Under the pieces are notes generated by a model. It was not told the DNA's origin, did no database searches, and saw only the letters and a program-made list of their open reading frames with translations. A program made the position numbers and the translations under genes. From contig VGSO01000194.1 of NCBI GenBank assembly GCA_016874945.1, positions 1 to 5,806 on the forward strand: a stretch of 5,806 nt of DNA. Direction: 5' to 3'. Position 1 is the stretch's first letter. Every line of letters begins with the position of its first letter. This document shows positions 1-4,750 of the stretch, one piece after another. The stretch comes from Deltaproteobacteria bacterium. Lineage in GTDB: Bacteria; Desulfobacterota; Desulfobaccia; Desulfobaccales; 0-14-0-80-60-11.

Positions 1-46
1 GGTGATCGAGGCCAAAGGGATTACCCCCAGGGAACTGGCGGCATAA
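1..46 (+). CDS. 3' end of an upstream gene (partial)
   Basis: An open frame enters from the left edge, with its first full codon at position 2, and ends at TAA 44-46. It gives a 14-residue tail ending ITPRELAA. An intrinsic terminator begins 8 nt after the stop, which supports a genuine gene end. The tail is too short to assign a family; ending in a short helix-like segment is all that can be said. It is on the same strand as everything that follows, but the terminator separates it from the next cassette. Confidence 0.5.
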   Translation, partial: VIEAKGITPRELAA

Positions 47-54
47 ACCCTGAT

Positions 55-83
55 GGGGGCCTGCGGGCCCCCGCCCTTTTTTT
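55..83 (+). terminator. Rho-independent terminator after the upstream gene
   Basis: A GC-rich hairpin has perfect 7-bp arms, GGGGGCC (55-61) and GGCCCCC (66-72), around a TGCG loop. It is followed after GCCC by a run of seven T (77-83). It sits 8 nt after the stop of the partial gene and 49 nt before the next start, so it closes the upstream transcript. The next cassette then needs its own promoter or read-through. Confidence 0.85.
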
Positions 84-95
84 GCCGCGCCTCCT

Positions 96-115
96 TTAAG
101 GGTAAAAAACCTTAA
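96..115. promoter_or_regulatory. Inverted repeat ahead of the small-gene cassette
   Basis: TTAAGG (96-101) and CCTTAA (110-115) are perfect 6-bp inverted arms separated by 8 nt (GTAAAAAA). The element lies between the upstream terminator and the ribosome binding site of the first small gene (123-127). It could be an operator or a weak leader hairpin. I see no convincing -35/-10 pair beside it, so its role is open. Confidence 0.3.
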
Positions 116-132
116 TCAAATTGGAGGCAGCC

Positions 133-372
133 ATGAACCAGAATCAAGAGGCTATTAACAGACTGGAGCGGATCAAGGCCCGGATGCTGGGTCTGCTGGA
201 CGAGGCGGTGGAGGTCCTGATGGACCATCCCGGCATTGCCCACCGGTCCTACGAGACCTGGGTGGCCCGGATCGAGACGGCCCTGACGGATCAAAACGAA
301 TTTTGCCTGTCCTGCGACTACACCCTGGAGGATGCCATCGAGGCTTTGAAGAATGAGAGGTGGGCGGCATGA
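133..372 (+). CDS. Small helical protein of unknown function, first gene of a three-gene cassette
   Basis: The product has 79 residues. The start is the ATG at 133, placed by GGAGG at 123-127 (5-nt gap); an in-frame TTG at 121 would lie over the SD itself. The sequence reads as mostly amphipathic helix: charged residues alternate with Leu/Ile through residues 5-30, and a second helical block follows HRSYETWVARIETAL. Two cysteines occur as C-x2-C (FCLSCDY) near residue 61, with no second pair to make a classic zinc finger. No signal peptide or membrane segment is visible. Its stop overlaps the next gene's start in an ATGA junction (369-372), indicating translational coupling. I do not recognise the family. 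Confidence 0.75.
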   Translation: MNQNQEAINRLERIKARMLGLLDEAVEVLMDHPGIAHRSYETWVARIETALTDQNEFCLSCDYTLEDAIEALKNERWAA

Positions 373-566
373 AATCAAGGTTTCCCGAGCAGCTCATCGT
401 GGCCGCAGCGGAGGTCATGGGGCCAGTCACCCAGGAGCTGACCCGGAGAACCCGGGTAGCCCTGGAGCGGGGCGAGGCCCCTCCACTGGTGGGCGCCCTC
501 ACCTGGGCCGATATGGCCCGGTGGATTGAAAATGCCCACGGCAAAAAGAATAAGAGGAGAGGGTGA
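369..566 (+). CDS. Small basic-tailed protein of unknown function, second gene of the cassette
   Basis: The product has 65 residues. The ATG at 369 is chosen over an in-frame GTG at 360 because GAGAGG (355-360) is a suitable SD 8 nt upstream of 369 and would overlap the GTG. The ATG also gives the ATGA overlap with the preceding stop. The protein has a helical N-terminal half (LIVAAAEVMGPVTQELTRR), a short hydrophobic middle with LTWADMARWIENA, and a strongly basic C-terminus (GKKNKRRG), which suggests contact with nucleic acid or an acidic partner. Its stop (564-566) overlaps the next start by one base (TGATG). The family is not recognised, and the function cannot be given from sequence alone. 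Confidence 0.7.
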   Translation: MKSRFPEQLIVAAAEVMGPVTQELTRRTRVALERGEAPPLVGALTWADMARWIENAHGKKNKRRG

Positions 567-772
567 TGAAAAGCAAAGAATTCACTTGGCTTGGCGAAAA
601 AGACCGGCTGTTGCAGGTCTGTCGTCCCTGTCCCTGCGGCTGTGATGACCGGGGCGGGCGCCCTGGGGTCGGATATCTCACCGGGTCGGACAAAGAGGGC
701 AACGGCTTCACCATCTGGATTGAGTCCGAGGCAGTTTTCCAGCGGCTGGAAAGGCTGCTGGCCTTGGAATAG
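566..772 (+). CDS. Small cysteine-cluster protein, third gene of the cassette
   Basis: The product has 68 residues. The start is ATG 566, set by AGGAG at 555-559 with a 6-nt gap and sharing one base with the previous stop. An in-frame GTG at 563 is possible but too close to the SD. The notable feature is a cluster of four cysteines at residues 19, 22, 24 and 26 (VCRPCPCGCD), dense enough to bind a metal such as zinc, though a single CxxCxCxC cluster without a partner knuckle is unusual. After it come a Gly-rich turn, a probable beta strand (NGFTIWIES) and a C-terminal amphipathic helix (FQRLERLLALE). There is no signal peptide. It closes the three-gene cassette, and no clear terminator follows. 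Metal binding is inference; the family is not recognised. Confidence 0.7.
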   Translation: MKSKEFTWLGEKDRLLQVCRPCPCGCDDRGGRPGVGYLTGSDKEGNGFTIWIESEAVFQRLERLLALE

Positions 773-865
773 AGAAGGCAAGGGATGATTACCGACTCTC
801 TCAAAGCGACTGCCCGGCCCTCTTGGTAGGCGTAAATCCGGAGTTCTATCAAGATTATTAGTGAA

Positions 866-876
866 ATCGAGTCGAT
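866..876. promoter_or_regulatory. Short palindrome upstream of the MNT/HEPN pair
   Basis: ATCGA (866-870) and TCGAT (872-876) are perfect 5-bp arms around a single G, 33 nt before the ATG of the nucleotidyltransferase gene. A TAAAAT that could act as a -10 lies at 885-890, but no good -35 stands at the right distance. The site may be an autoregulatory operator of the pair or chance. The whole 773-909 gap (137 bp) holds no gene I can support. Confidence 0.25.
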
Positions 877-909
877 GTTAGAAGTAAAATTGCCTTGGAG
901 GAAAGGCCA

Positions 910-1218
910 ATGGACCCGATAATCCAAAAGTGCAAAGAGATTTTGGAGAAGCATTATGGGGATCGGTTTGCCGGTCTCATTTTATACGGCTCCCAGGCGC
1001 GCGGCCAAGCCGAAGCGGGGAGTGACATCGATCTCCTGGTCTTGCTCCAGGGGCCATTCGATTATTTCCAGGAAATCTGGAGCCTGGCCGAGTTGCTCTA
1101 CCCGTTGCAATTGGAAGCGGACCGGTTGATTTCCGTCAAGCCGGCAGCAGTGCAAGACTTCAAATCCGGTATTTTACAATTCTATCGCCGGGCCCGGCGG
1201 GAAGGGGTACAGCTGTGA
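910..1218 (+). CDS. MNT-type minimal nucleotidyltransferase, probable antitoxin of a HEPN/MNT pair
   Basis: The product has 102 residues. The start is ATG 910, placed by GGAGG at 897-901; the in-frame TTG at 895 overlaps that SD. The polymerase-beta-like nucleotidyltransferase motif is clear: G27-S28 (LYGSQARG), then D39 and D41 in SDIDLLV, giving the G-S-x10-D-x-D pattern that binds nucleotide and metal. A third acidic residue may be D71 (LEADRLIS). The length suits the minimal MNT family. In characterised HEPN/MNT modules the MNT protein neutralises its HEPN partner by transferring AMP to it; that role is inferred here from family and context. The stop overlaps the start of the HEPN gene (GTGA, 1215-1218), so the two are coupled. 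It could instead be an NTase subunit with another substrate. Confidence 0.88.
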   Translation: MDPIIQKCKEILEKHYGDRFAGLILYGSQARGQAEAGSDIDLLVLLQGPFDYFQEIWSLAELLYPLQLEADRLISVKPAAVQDFKSGILQFYRRARREGVQL

Positions 1219-1613
1219 ACCTGCCGCTTTTTGAACCGGAAGTTACGGCCAACCTGGAGCGGGCGGAGGAATCCATCCGGGCGGCCCAATTGCTCTATGA
1301 AGCCGGGCATAGGGATTTTGCTGCGGCCCGGGCCTATTACGCCACCTTCTATGCCGCCACCGCGGCTTTGTTAAGCGAGGGCCGGGAATACCAGAAACAC
1401 AGCGGCGTCATCGCTGCCGTTCACAAGTTCCTCGTCAAAACCGGCAAGCTGGATAAAGAGCACGGCAAAAATCTGAACTGGCTTTTTGAACTGCGCAGCA
1501 TCGGTGATTATGGCGATACCCGGCATGTGCCCCAAGAAGACGCAGCCAGAGCCATTGCCGTGGCTCGGTCATTTGTTGCGGCCATCAAGAAACTTTTCCC
1601 TTGCCCGGAGTAG
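1215..1613 (+). CDS. HEPN domain protein (UPF0332-like), probable toxin or partner of the MNT gene
   Basis: The product has 132 residues. It starts at GTG 1215, overlapping the MNT stop, with an AAGGGG-like SD around 1202-1207. The family pattern is well preserved: an N-terminal helix with LERAEESIRAA, the helix RAYYATFYAATAALL (residues 39-53), the KHSG turn (61-64), then LFELRSIGDYGD (90-101). In the HEPN superfamily the last region usually holds R-x4-6-H of an RNase site. Here the arginine (R94) is followed by D98-Y99, and the nearest histidine is at 104 (R-x9-H), as in UPF0332-type members. It is therefore uncertain whether this protein cleaves RNA. With the adjacent NTase it forms a two-gene TA-like module, and the protein is expected to be cytoplasmic and all-helical. 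Confidence 0.85.
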   Translation: MNLPLFEPEVTANLERAEESIRAAQLLYEAGHRDFAAARAYYATFYAATAALLSEGREYQKHSGVIAAVHKFLVKTGKLDKEHGKNLNWLFELRSIGDYGDTRHVPQEDAARAIAVARSFVAAIKKLFPCPE

Positions 1614-1652
1614 GAAAACCAAGGGGGAGTCGCCTTAAGAATTTTACCCCAG

Positions 1653-1670
1653 AGGTGTAAGCTTACCCCT
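1653..1670. promoter_or_regulatory. 18-bp near-palindrome in the leader of the ATPase operon
   Basis: AGGTGTAAGCTTACCCCT (1653-1670) reads as its own reverse complement except for one symmetric mismatch pair (T1656 against C1667), centred on AAGCTT. A further copy of the TTACCCC half-site lies at 1644-1650, a direct repeat 19 nt from the one at 1663-1669. Such an arrangement is typical of a dimeric repressor site with an extra half-site. It lies between the HEPN stop and the terminator at 1706. It may control the downstream operon; no clear promoter elements can be assigned around it. Confidence 0.45.
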
Positions 1671-1705
1671 GAATAAAACTGAATATCTCATTTAACAAAC
1701 CTTTT

Positions 1706-1728
1706 AGCCGCCTTGGGGCGGCTTTTTT
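1706..1728 (+). terminator. Intrinsic terminator just upstream of the ATPase gene (possible attenuator)
   Basis: AGCCGCC (1706-1712) and GGCGGCT (1717-1723) form perfect 7-bp arms around TTGG, followed by a T-run that reaches 1728. It lies 93 nt after the HEPN stop and only 18 nt before the ATPase ATG, with the SD of that gene at 1736-1743. There is no room for a complete promoter between terminator and SD. Transcripts of the ATPase operon must therefore cross it, unless a start point sits right at the T-run. It may simply end the MNT/HEPN transcript with partial read-through, or act as an attenuator. Confidence 0.8.
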
Positions 1729-1746
1729 ACTTTCTGGAGGTGACCA

Positions 1747-3186
1747 ATGATTCAAGACTATCTTAAGTCCGGCTACCCGGTCTTGCTGGTCAGGACGCAT
1801 GAGCCGGAACGGTTCATCGGCGCAGCCTGCCAACAGGCGATCGGCCGGAAGCCCTACCAGTGGGACGTGGTCCGGGGCTTCCGGCAGCTTGGCAACGGCG
1901 CGGAGTGGCAGGAGTGCGACCCCTTTGACCTGCCCAATGTGGCGGCCAAAGGAACGGAAAAAGCGGTATGGTTTCTCCGCAATTTCCACTTCTGGCTGAA
2001 TGAGCCGCCGGTTATCCAGGCAATCCAGAACAACCTGCCCATTTACAAAACCAAGGGCATCACCCTGGTGATCGTCTCCCCGGACGCCAAGCTGCCCCTG
2101 GAACTGGAGCGCGAGGTGGTGGTGTTGGACTTCCCCCTGCCCACCAGGGAAGAGCTAAAGACCATCCTGGCCGGCCTGGTGGAGAGCACCGGGATCGAGC
2201 CGGAGGATGAGGCGGCGGTCCTGGATGCGGCCCAGGGGTTGACGTGGGAAGAGGGAGAGAATGCCCTGGCTCTGGCCCTGGTGCGGCAGAAACGCTTCGA
2301 TCCCCACACCATCTGTACCCTGAAAGCTCAAATGGTGGAGAAATCGGCTTCCCTGCAGTTCTCCCAGTTTACCGAGACCTTTGCCACCCTGGGGGGCCTG
2401 GAGAACTTGAAGGAGTGGACGCTGAACCGGTTCAAGAACCGGCGGCCGGGGCTGCCTTTCCGGGGCATCCTGCTCCTGGGGGTCCCCGGAACCGGCAAAT
2501 CCCATTTTGCCAAGGCCCTGGGGAACGAAGTCGGCTGGCCGGTCTTGTCCCTGGACATGGGCCGGGTGTTTGGGTCTCTGGTGGGCGAGAGCGAAGCCAA
2601 GATGCGGGAGGCCTTGAAGGTGGTGGATGCCATGGCGCCGGCGATTTTATTCATTGACGAGCTGGAGAAAGGTCTGGCCGGGGTGGGCGGTTCCTCCACC
2701 GATGGGGGCACCACCCAACGAGTGGGCGGCACCTTCCTTCAATGGCTGAACGACCACACTTCTGAAGTTTTCGTCATCGCCACGTGCAACTCATACGAAA
2801 AGTTGCCCCCGGAATATACCCGCATGGGCCGCTGGGATTGTCTGTGGTTTGTCGACAATCCCGGCCCCCGGGAGCAACTGGACATCCTGGATATCTACCT
2901 CAAGCAGTTCATGGGTAAAACCCTGGGAACCATCATGGCCGAGAGTGACGGCCGGGTCAAAATACCGGACCTGGACGGTTACAGCGGCGCCGAAATCCGG
3001 CAGGTAGTCATCGAAGCCGCGTACAACGGCGGCGACCTTGAGGCCGCAGTCCGGTTCGTTATCCCCATCTCCCGGAGCCAGAAAGCGCAGATGGATACCT
3101 TGCGGGAATGGGCCCGGGCCCGGACCATCCCGGCCAGCAAGGCGGTGGGAGAGGAAGTCAGGGGCAAGAGGAGGGTGCAGGTATGA
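1747..3186 (+). CDS. Ycf46-like AAA+ ATPase
   Basis: The product has 479 residues, close to the usual Ycf46 length. The ATG at 1747 follows a strong SD (GGAGGTGA, 1736-1743). Residues 1-200 form the N-terminal Ycf46-type region, opening YLKSGYPVLLVRTHEPERFI, and resemble a degenerate P-loop domain without a Walker A. The active AAA+ module is in the second half: Walker A GVPGTGKS (245-252), Walker B ILFIDE (300-305), sensor 1 N348 in ATCNS, arginine-finger region R359/R362 in TRMGRWD, and sensor 2 GYSGAEIR (411-418). All key residues for ATP binding and hydrolysis are present, so it should be an active, oligomeric, cytoplasmic ATPase. Ycf46 relatives occur in cyanobacteria, plastids and scattered other bacteria and phages; their substrate is not established. 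The stop overlaps the next start (ATGA, 3183-3186), making it the lead gene of a coupled operon with DUF1257 and DUF2997 partners. Confidence 0.92.
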   Translation: MIQDYLKSGYPVLLVRTHEPERFIGAACQQAIGRKPYQWDVVRGFRQLGNGAEWQECDPFDLPNVAAKGTEKAVWFLRNFHFWLNEPPVIQAIQNNLPIYKTKGITLVIVSPDAKLPLELEREVVVLDFPLPTREELKTILAGLVESTGIEPEDEAAVLDAAQGLTWEEGENALALALVRQKRFDPHTICTLKAQMVEKSASLQFSQFTETFATLGGLENLKEWTLNRFKNRRPGLPFRGILLLGVPGTGKSHFAKALGNEVGWPVLSLDMGRVFGSLVGESEAKMREALKVVDAMAPAILFIDELEKGLAGVGGSSTDGGTTQRVGGTFLQWLNDHTSEVFVIATCNSYEKLPPEYTRMGRWDCLWFVDNPGPREQLDILDIYLKQFMGKTLGTIMAESDGRVKIPDLDGYSGAEIRQVVIEAAYNGGDLEAAVRFVIPISRSQKAQMDTLREWARARTIPASKAVGEEVRGKRRVQV

Positions 3187-3398
3187 TGCTGGTAGAAATC
3201 AATGCGGAGACTTCTCGATACGAGGCTCAGCAGGTTGAACTCAGCCTCCCCAAATGGAAGTGGAAGGTTTTGGAAAAGAGGGCCATAGCCCTCCACAGTG
3301 GGGACATGGCAAAATGCCTCTCCGAGATTTTCGACTCGGGCTTTCATCATGAAATCAAAATCTTGCGGGGTTTTCACAGGGATGCCCTTTGCAGTTAA
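3183..3398 (+). CDS. Small protein of unknown function coupled to the ATPase, possibly ribbon-helix-helix-like
   Basis: The product has 71 residues. The start at ATG 3183 is placed by AGGAGGG at 3169-3175 (7-nt gap) and overlaps the ATPase stop; the next ATG at 3186 is an equal alternative. Residues 17-50 read as a short beta strand with a turn (QVELSLP), a helix (KWKWKVLEKRAIALH) and a second helix (DMAKCLSEIFDSGF). This strand-helix-helix order resembles ribbon-helix-helix DNA-binding proteins, but the match is by eye and weak. The C-terminus is rich in His and Arg (GFHHEIKILRGFHRD). It sits between the ATPase and the DUF1257 gene, so it is probably a component or regulator of that system. 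Family not recognised. Confidence 0.75.
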   Translation: MMLVEINAETSRYEAQQVELSLPKWKWKVLEKRAIALHSGDMAKCLSEIFDSGFHHEIKILRGFHRDALCS

Positions 3399-3411
3399 GG
3401 AGGTCAGGTCC

Positions 3412-3825
3412 ATGAGCCACTACAGCGAAGTTCAAGTTGAGTTCAGGGACGGGGCGGCTCTGGTGGCCGCCCTCGGTCGGTTGGGGTTTCGGGGCAAGGT
3501 GGAGGTCCATCAGGAAGCCAAATCCCTTTATGGATACAAAGGGGATGTGCGGCCCCAGAAAGCCCACGTCATCATCCGGCGTCAACACGTCGGCCCGGCG
3601 GCCAATGATATCGGGTTTGAGCGCCAATCAGACGGCACTTACCGGGTCTGGATCTCGGAATTTGACCAATCTCCTACCGGCAACAACTATGGCACGGAGT
3701 GGCAGGGCAAGCTCAAGCAGGCCTATGGCATAGAGAAAGCCCGGACGGAAGCCAAAAAGCGCGGGTACCGGGTCAGCGAACAGAAACTCGACGACGGCCG
3801 CATCCGGCTGGTGCTCAGGAGGTAA
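3412..3825 (+). CDS. DUF1257 (Ycf35-like) protein
   Basis: The product has 137 residues. The ATG at 3412 is fixed by AAGGAGGT at 3397-3404 (7-nt gap) and by the characteristic family start MSHYSEVQVEFRD. An in-frame upstream ATG at 3298 would run deep into the preceding gene and lacks family support. Family landmarks follow: an early ALVAALGRLGFRG segment, the GYKG turn with a strand AHVIIRR, NDIGFERQSDGTYRVW in the middle, the helix YGIEKARTEAKKRGY and the closing DGRIRLVLRR. The Ycf35/DUF1257 family is small and soluble, with no proven activity. It is known to occur near Ycf46-type ATPases and DUF2997 proteins, as here, suggesting a substrate-binding or structural partner of the ATPase. That partnership is inferred from context. 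Confidence 0.88.
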   Translation: MSHYSEVQVEFRDGAALVAALGRLGFRGKVEVHQEAKSLYGYKGDVRPQKAHVIIRRQHVGPAANDIGFERQSDGTYRVWISEFDQSPTGNNYGTEWQGKLKQAYGIEKARTEAKKRGYRVSEQKLDDGRIRLVLRR

Positions 3826-3828
3826 GCT

Positions 3829-4035
3829 ATGTTTAAGCCGGAATTGATCATGTCAGAGGCCATCCTGGAAAAAACCAAGCATGGTGATCTCATTACTATC
3901 GCCAAGGACATTAACGGCAAGAAGGCATTTGGGGCCCGGTGCAAAGTAGAGGCCGGCAAGTGCCTCTTGAAATATTTTCCCACGAAAGCGGCGGCGAAAA
4001 GAGCGTTAAAAGACCAGAGGACGCCGCAGTTTTGA
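3829..4035 (+). CDS. Small basic protein of unknown function between DUF1257 and DUF2997 genes
   Basis: The product has 68 residues. ATG 3829 follows AGGAGGT (3817-3823), which overlaps the end of the DUF1257 gene, and only 3 nt separate the two genes. An internal ATG at 3850 exists but lacks a comparable SD. The core reads as short beta strands (DLITIAKDI, KKAFGARCKV, KCLLKYF) and then a lysine-rich helix (PTKAAAKRALKDQ). The protein is clearly basic, so nucleic-acid contact is possible but unproven. Two cysteines (residues 38 and 45) are too few for a metal site alone. I do not recognise the family. Its place inside the Ycf46/DUF1257/DUF2997 operon argues for a role in the same complex. Confidence 0.75.
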   Translation: MFKPELIMSEAILEKTKHGDLITIAKDINGKKAFGARCKVEAGKCLLKYFPTKAAAKRALKDQRTPQF

Positions 4036-4046
4036 GGAGGTTAGGT

Positions 4047-4238
4047 ATGGCCGAATTCATCATCGACTTTCTGTCTGACGGGCAGGTCAGTATGGAAGGC
4101 AAGGGCTTCCAGGGCAAGAGCTGCGACGAGGCCATGGGCCATTTCGAAAAAGCCCTGGGCGTGGTGACGGAGCGCAAGAATAAGCCGGAGTATTTCCGGA
4201 CGGAGGTGAAGGACAATGCCAGAATCAAGGCCCATTGA
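4047..4238 (+). CDS. DUF2997 family protein
   Basis: The product has 63 residues. The start ATG 4047 is placed by AGGAGGT (4035-4041) with a 5-nt gap. An in-frame ATG far upstream at 3939 would overlap the preceding gene by about 100 nt and is rejected. The family pattern is visible: an N-terminal beta strand (AEFIIDFLSDGQVSMEG), the GFQGKSCDEA motif (20-29) with its conserved Gly and Cys, a helix leading to EKALG, and the end segment KPEYF (46-50). DUF2997 proteins are short, soluble and uncharacterised, and are repeatedly found beside DUF1257 and Ycf46-like genes. The gene overlaps the following small ORF by 23 nt, so those two products are likely made in fixed ratio. Confidence 0.88.
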   Translation: MAEFIIDFLSDGQVSMEGKGFQGKSCDEAMGHFEKALGVVTERKNKPEYFRTEVKDNARIKAH

Positions 4239-4374
4239 AATCGAATTGGAGATCACCCCGGGGGGCGCCGCGGCCACCTGGTGGTGGACCCCGGAAGCCG
4301 ACGAAATCCTCTCCGCCCTGGGGCCCCCGGCCCCGGGGTATGAGGGGGTTAATCAAAATCCCTTGTGCGGTTAA
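4216..4374 (+). CDS. Acidic 52-residue microprotein overlapping the DUF2997 gene
   Basis: This frame runs from ATG 4216 to TAA 4372-4374 and is easily missed because of its length. GGAGGTGA (4202-4209) lies 6 nt before it, inside the DUF2997 gene, and AAGGA follows at 4209-4213, so initiation is well supported. The N-terminal half is a probable strand-turn-strand (PIEIELEITPGGAAATWWW) with three consecutive tryptophans, followed by a short helix (PEADEILSAL) and a Pro/Gly-rich tail. The opening resembles the first beta hairpin of DUF2997 proteins, so it may be a shortened relative; that is a by-eye inference. It is the last gene of the ATPase operon, ending 46 nt before the chosen start of the toxin gene. 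Confidence 0.6.
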   Translation: MPESRPIEIELEITPGGAAATWWWTPEADEILSALGPPAPGYEGVNQNPLCG

Positions 4375-4386
4375 ATAGAGGCTGGC

Positions 4387-4415
4387 TTGACGAATGTTAA
4401 CAGATATGTTAATAA
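4387..4415 (+). promoter_or_regulatory. Candidate promoter and operator of the HigB/HigA-like module
   Basis: TTGACG (4387-4392) matches the -35 consensus at five of six positions. A weak -10 candidate, TAATAA (4410-4415), follows after 17 nt. Between and over them lies a perfect inverted repeat, TTAACA-GATA-TGTTAA (4397-4412), in the spacer and -10 region where an autoregulatory antitoxin would block polymerase. TTAAC/GTTAA half-sites are of the kind reported for HigA-type repressors. If this promoter is used, transcription starts near 4422, at or next to ATG 4421. Confidence 0.5.
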
Positions 4416-4420
4416 AACCT

Positions 4421-4750
4421 ATGTCCAGGAAGATCGTCTATTACAGTGAAGCCGTCCGGCAGTGGGTAGACGGTCTCCCGGTGAGCCTCCGGGCCTATTA
4501 CGCCAGGATCACTGAGCGGATGTTGAAATACGGCCCTCATCTGGGAATGCCCTATGTGCGGCCGTTAGGGAAGGGACTTAATGAGATTCGGGCCATCGGC
4601 AAAGAAGGTATCGCCCGAATCTTTTTTGTCGCCAAATCTGAAGAAATCGTAATTCTCCATGGGTTTGTGAAAAAAACCGACAGGACACCAAAGAGAGAAT
4701 TGGACACCGCCCGGCGTCGACTGAAGGAGGTCTGGGATGAAAATGCATGA
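4421..4750 (+). CDS. RelE/HigB-like toxin (phage Gp49-like family)
   Basis: The product has 109 residues from ATG 4421. ATG 4394 and ATG 4406 are in-frame alternatives adding 9 and 5 residues. I prefer 4421 because family members begin like MSRKIVYYSEAVRQWV and because a palindromic operator (4397-4412) covers the upstream starts, but no SD precedes 4421 and only a distant GAGG (4378-4381) precedes 4394. Family features include an N-terminal strand (KIVYY), two helices, GMPYVRPLGKGLNEIRAI, the strand pair IARIFFVAKSEEIVILHGF, then KKTDRTPKRELDTARRRLKEV. Such toxins are mRNA interferases that act on translating ribosomes. The C-terminal codons overlap the antitoxin start by 14 nt, giving the toxin-first order of HigBA modules. 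Confidence 0.88.
   Translation: MSRKIVYYSEAVRQWVDGLPVSLRAYYARITERMLKYGPHLGMPYVRPLGKGLNEIRAIGKEGIARIFFVAKSEEIVILHGFVKKTDRTPKRELDTARRRLKEVWDENA

Noticed and set aside
173..781. Long minus-strand open frame of about 200 codons across the three small genes
   Set aside because: It is antisense to three overlapping + strand genes with good SDs, and its product is low-complexity, Pro/Arg/Ser-rich, as expected from the reverse frame of GC-rich genes.
591..788. Alternative + strand frame over the cysteine-cluster gene
   Set aside because: It lies in a different frame with an Ala/Gly/Pro/Ser-rich product. The frame from 566 has the SD, the coupled start and a more protein-like composition.
499..954. 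Minus-strand frame of about 150 codons spanning the end of the cassette and the MNT start
   Set aside because: It crosses two + strand genes and a gap, has no SD support, and its product resembles no family.
2244..2657. Second + strand open frame inside the ATPase gene
   Set aside because: The ATPase frame contains all AAA+ motifs here. The other frame is a Gly/Pro-rich shadow.
4315..4340. GC-rich inverted repeat (CCCCGG/CCGGGG) as a terminator of the ATPase operon
   Set aside because: It lies within the 52-residue gene, has an almost non-existent loop, and is not followed by a T-run.
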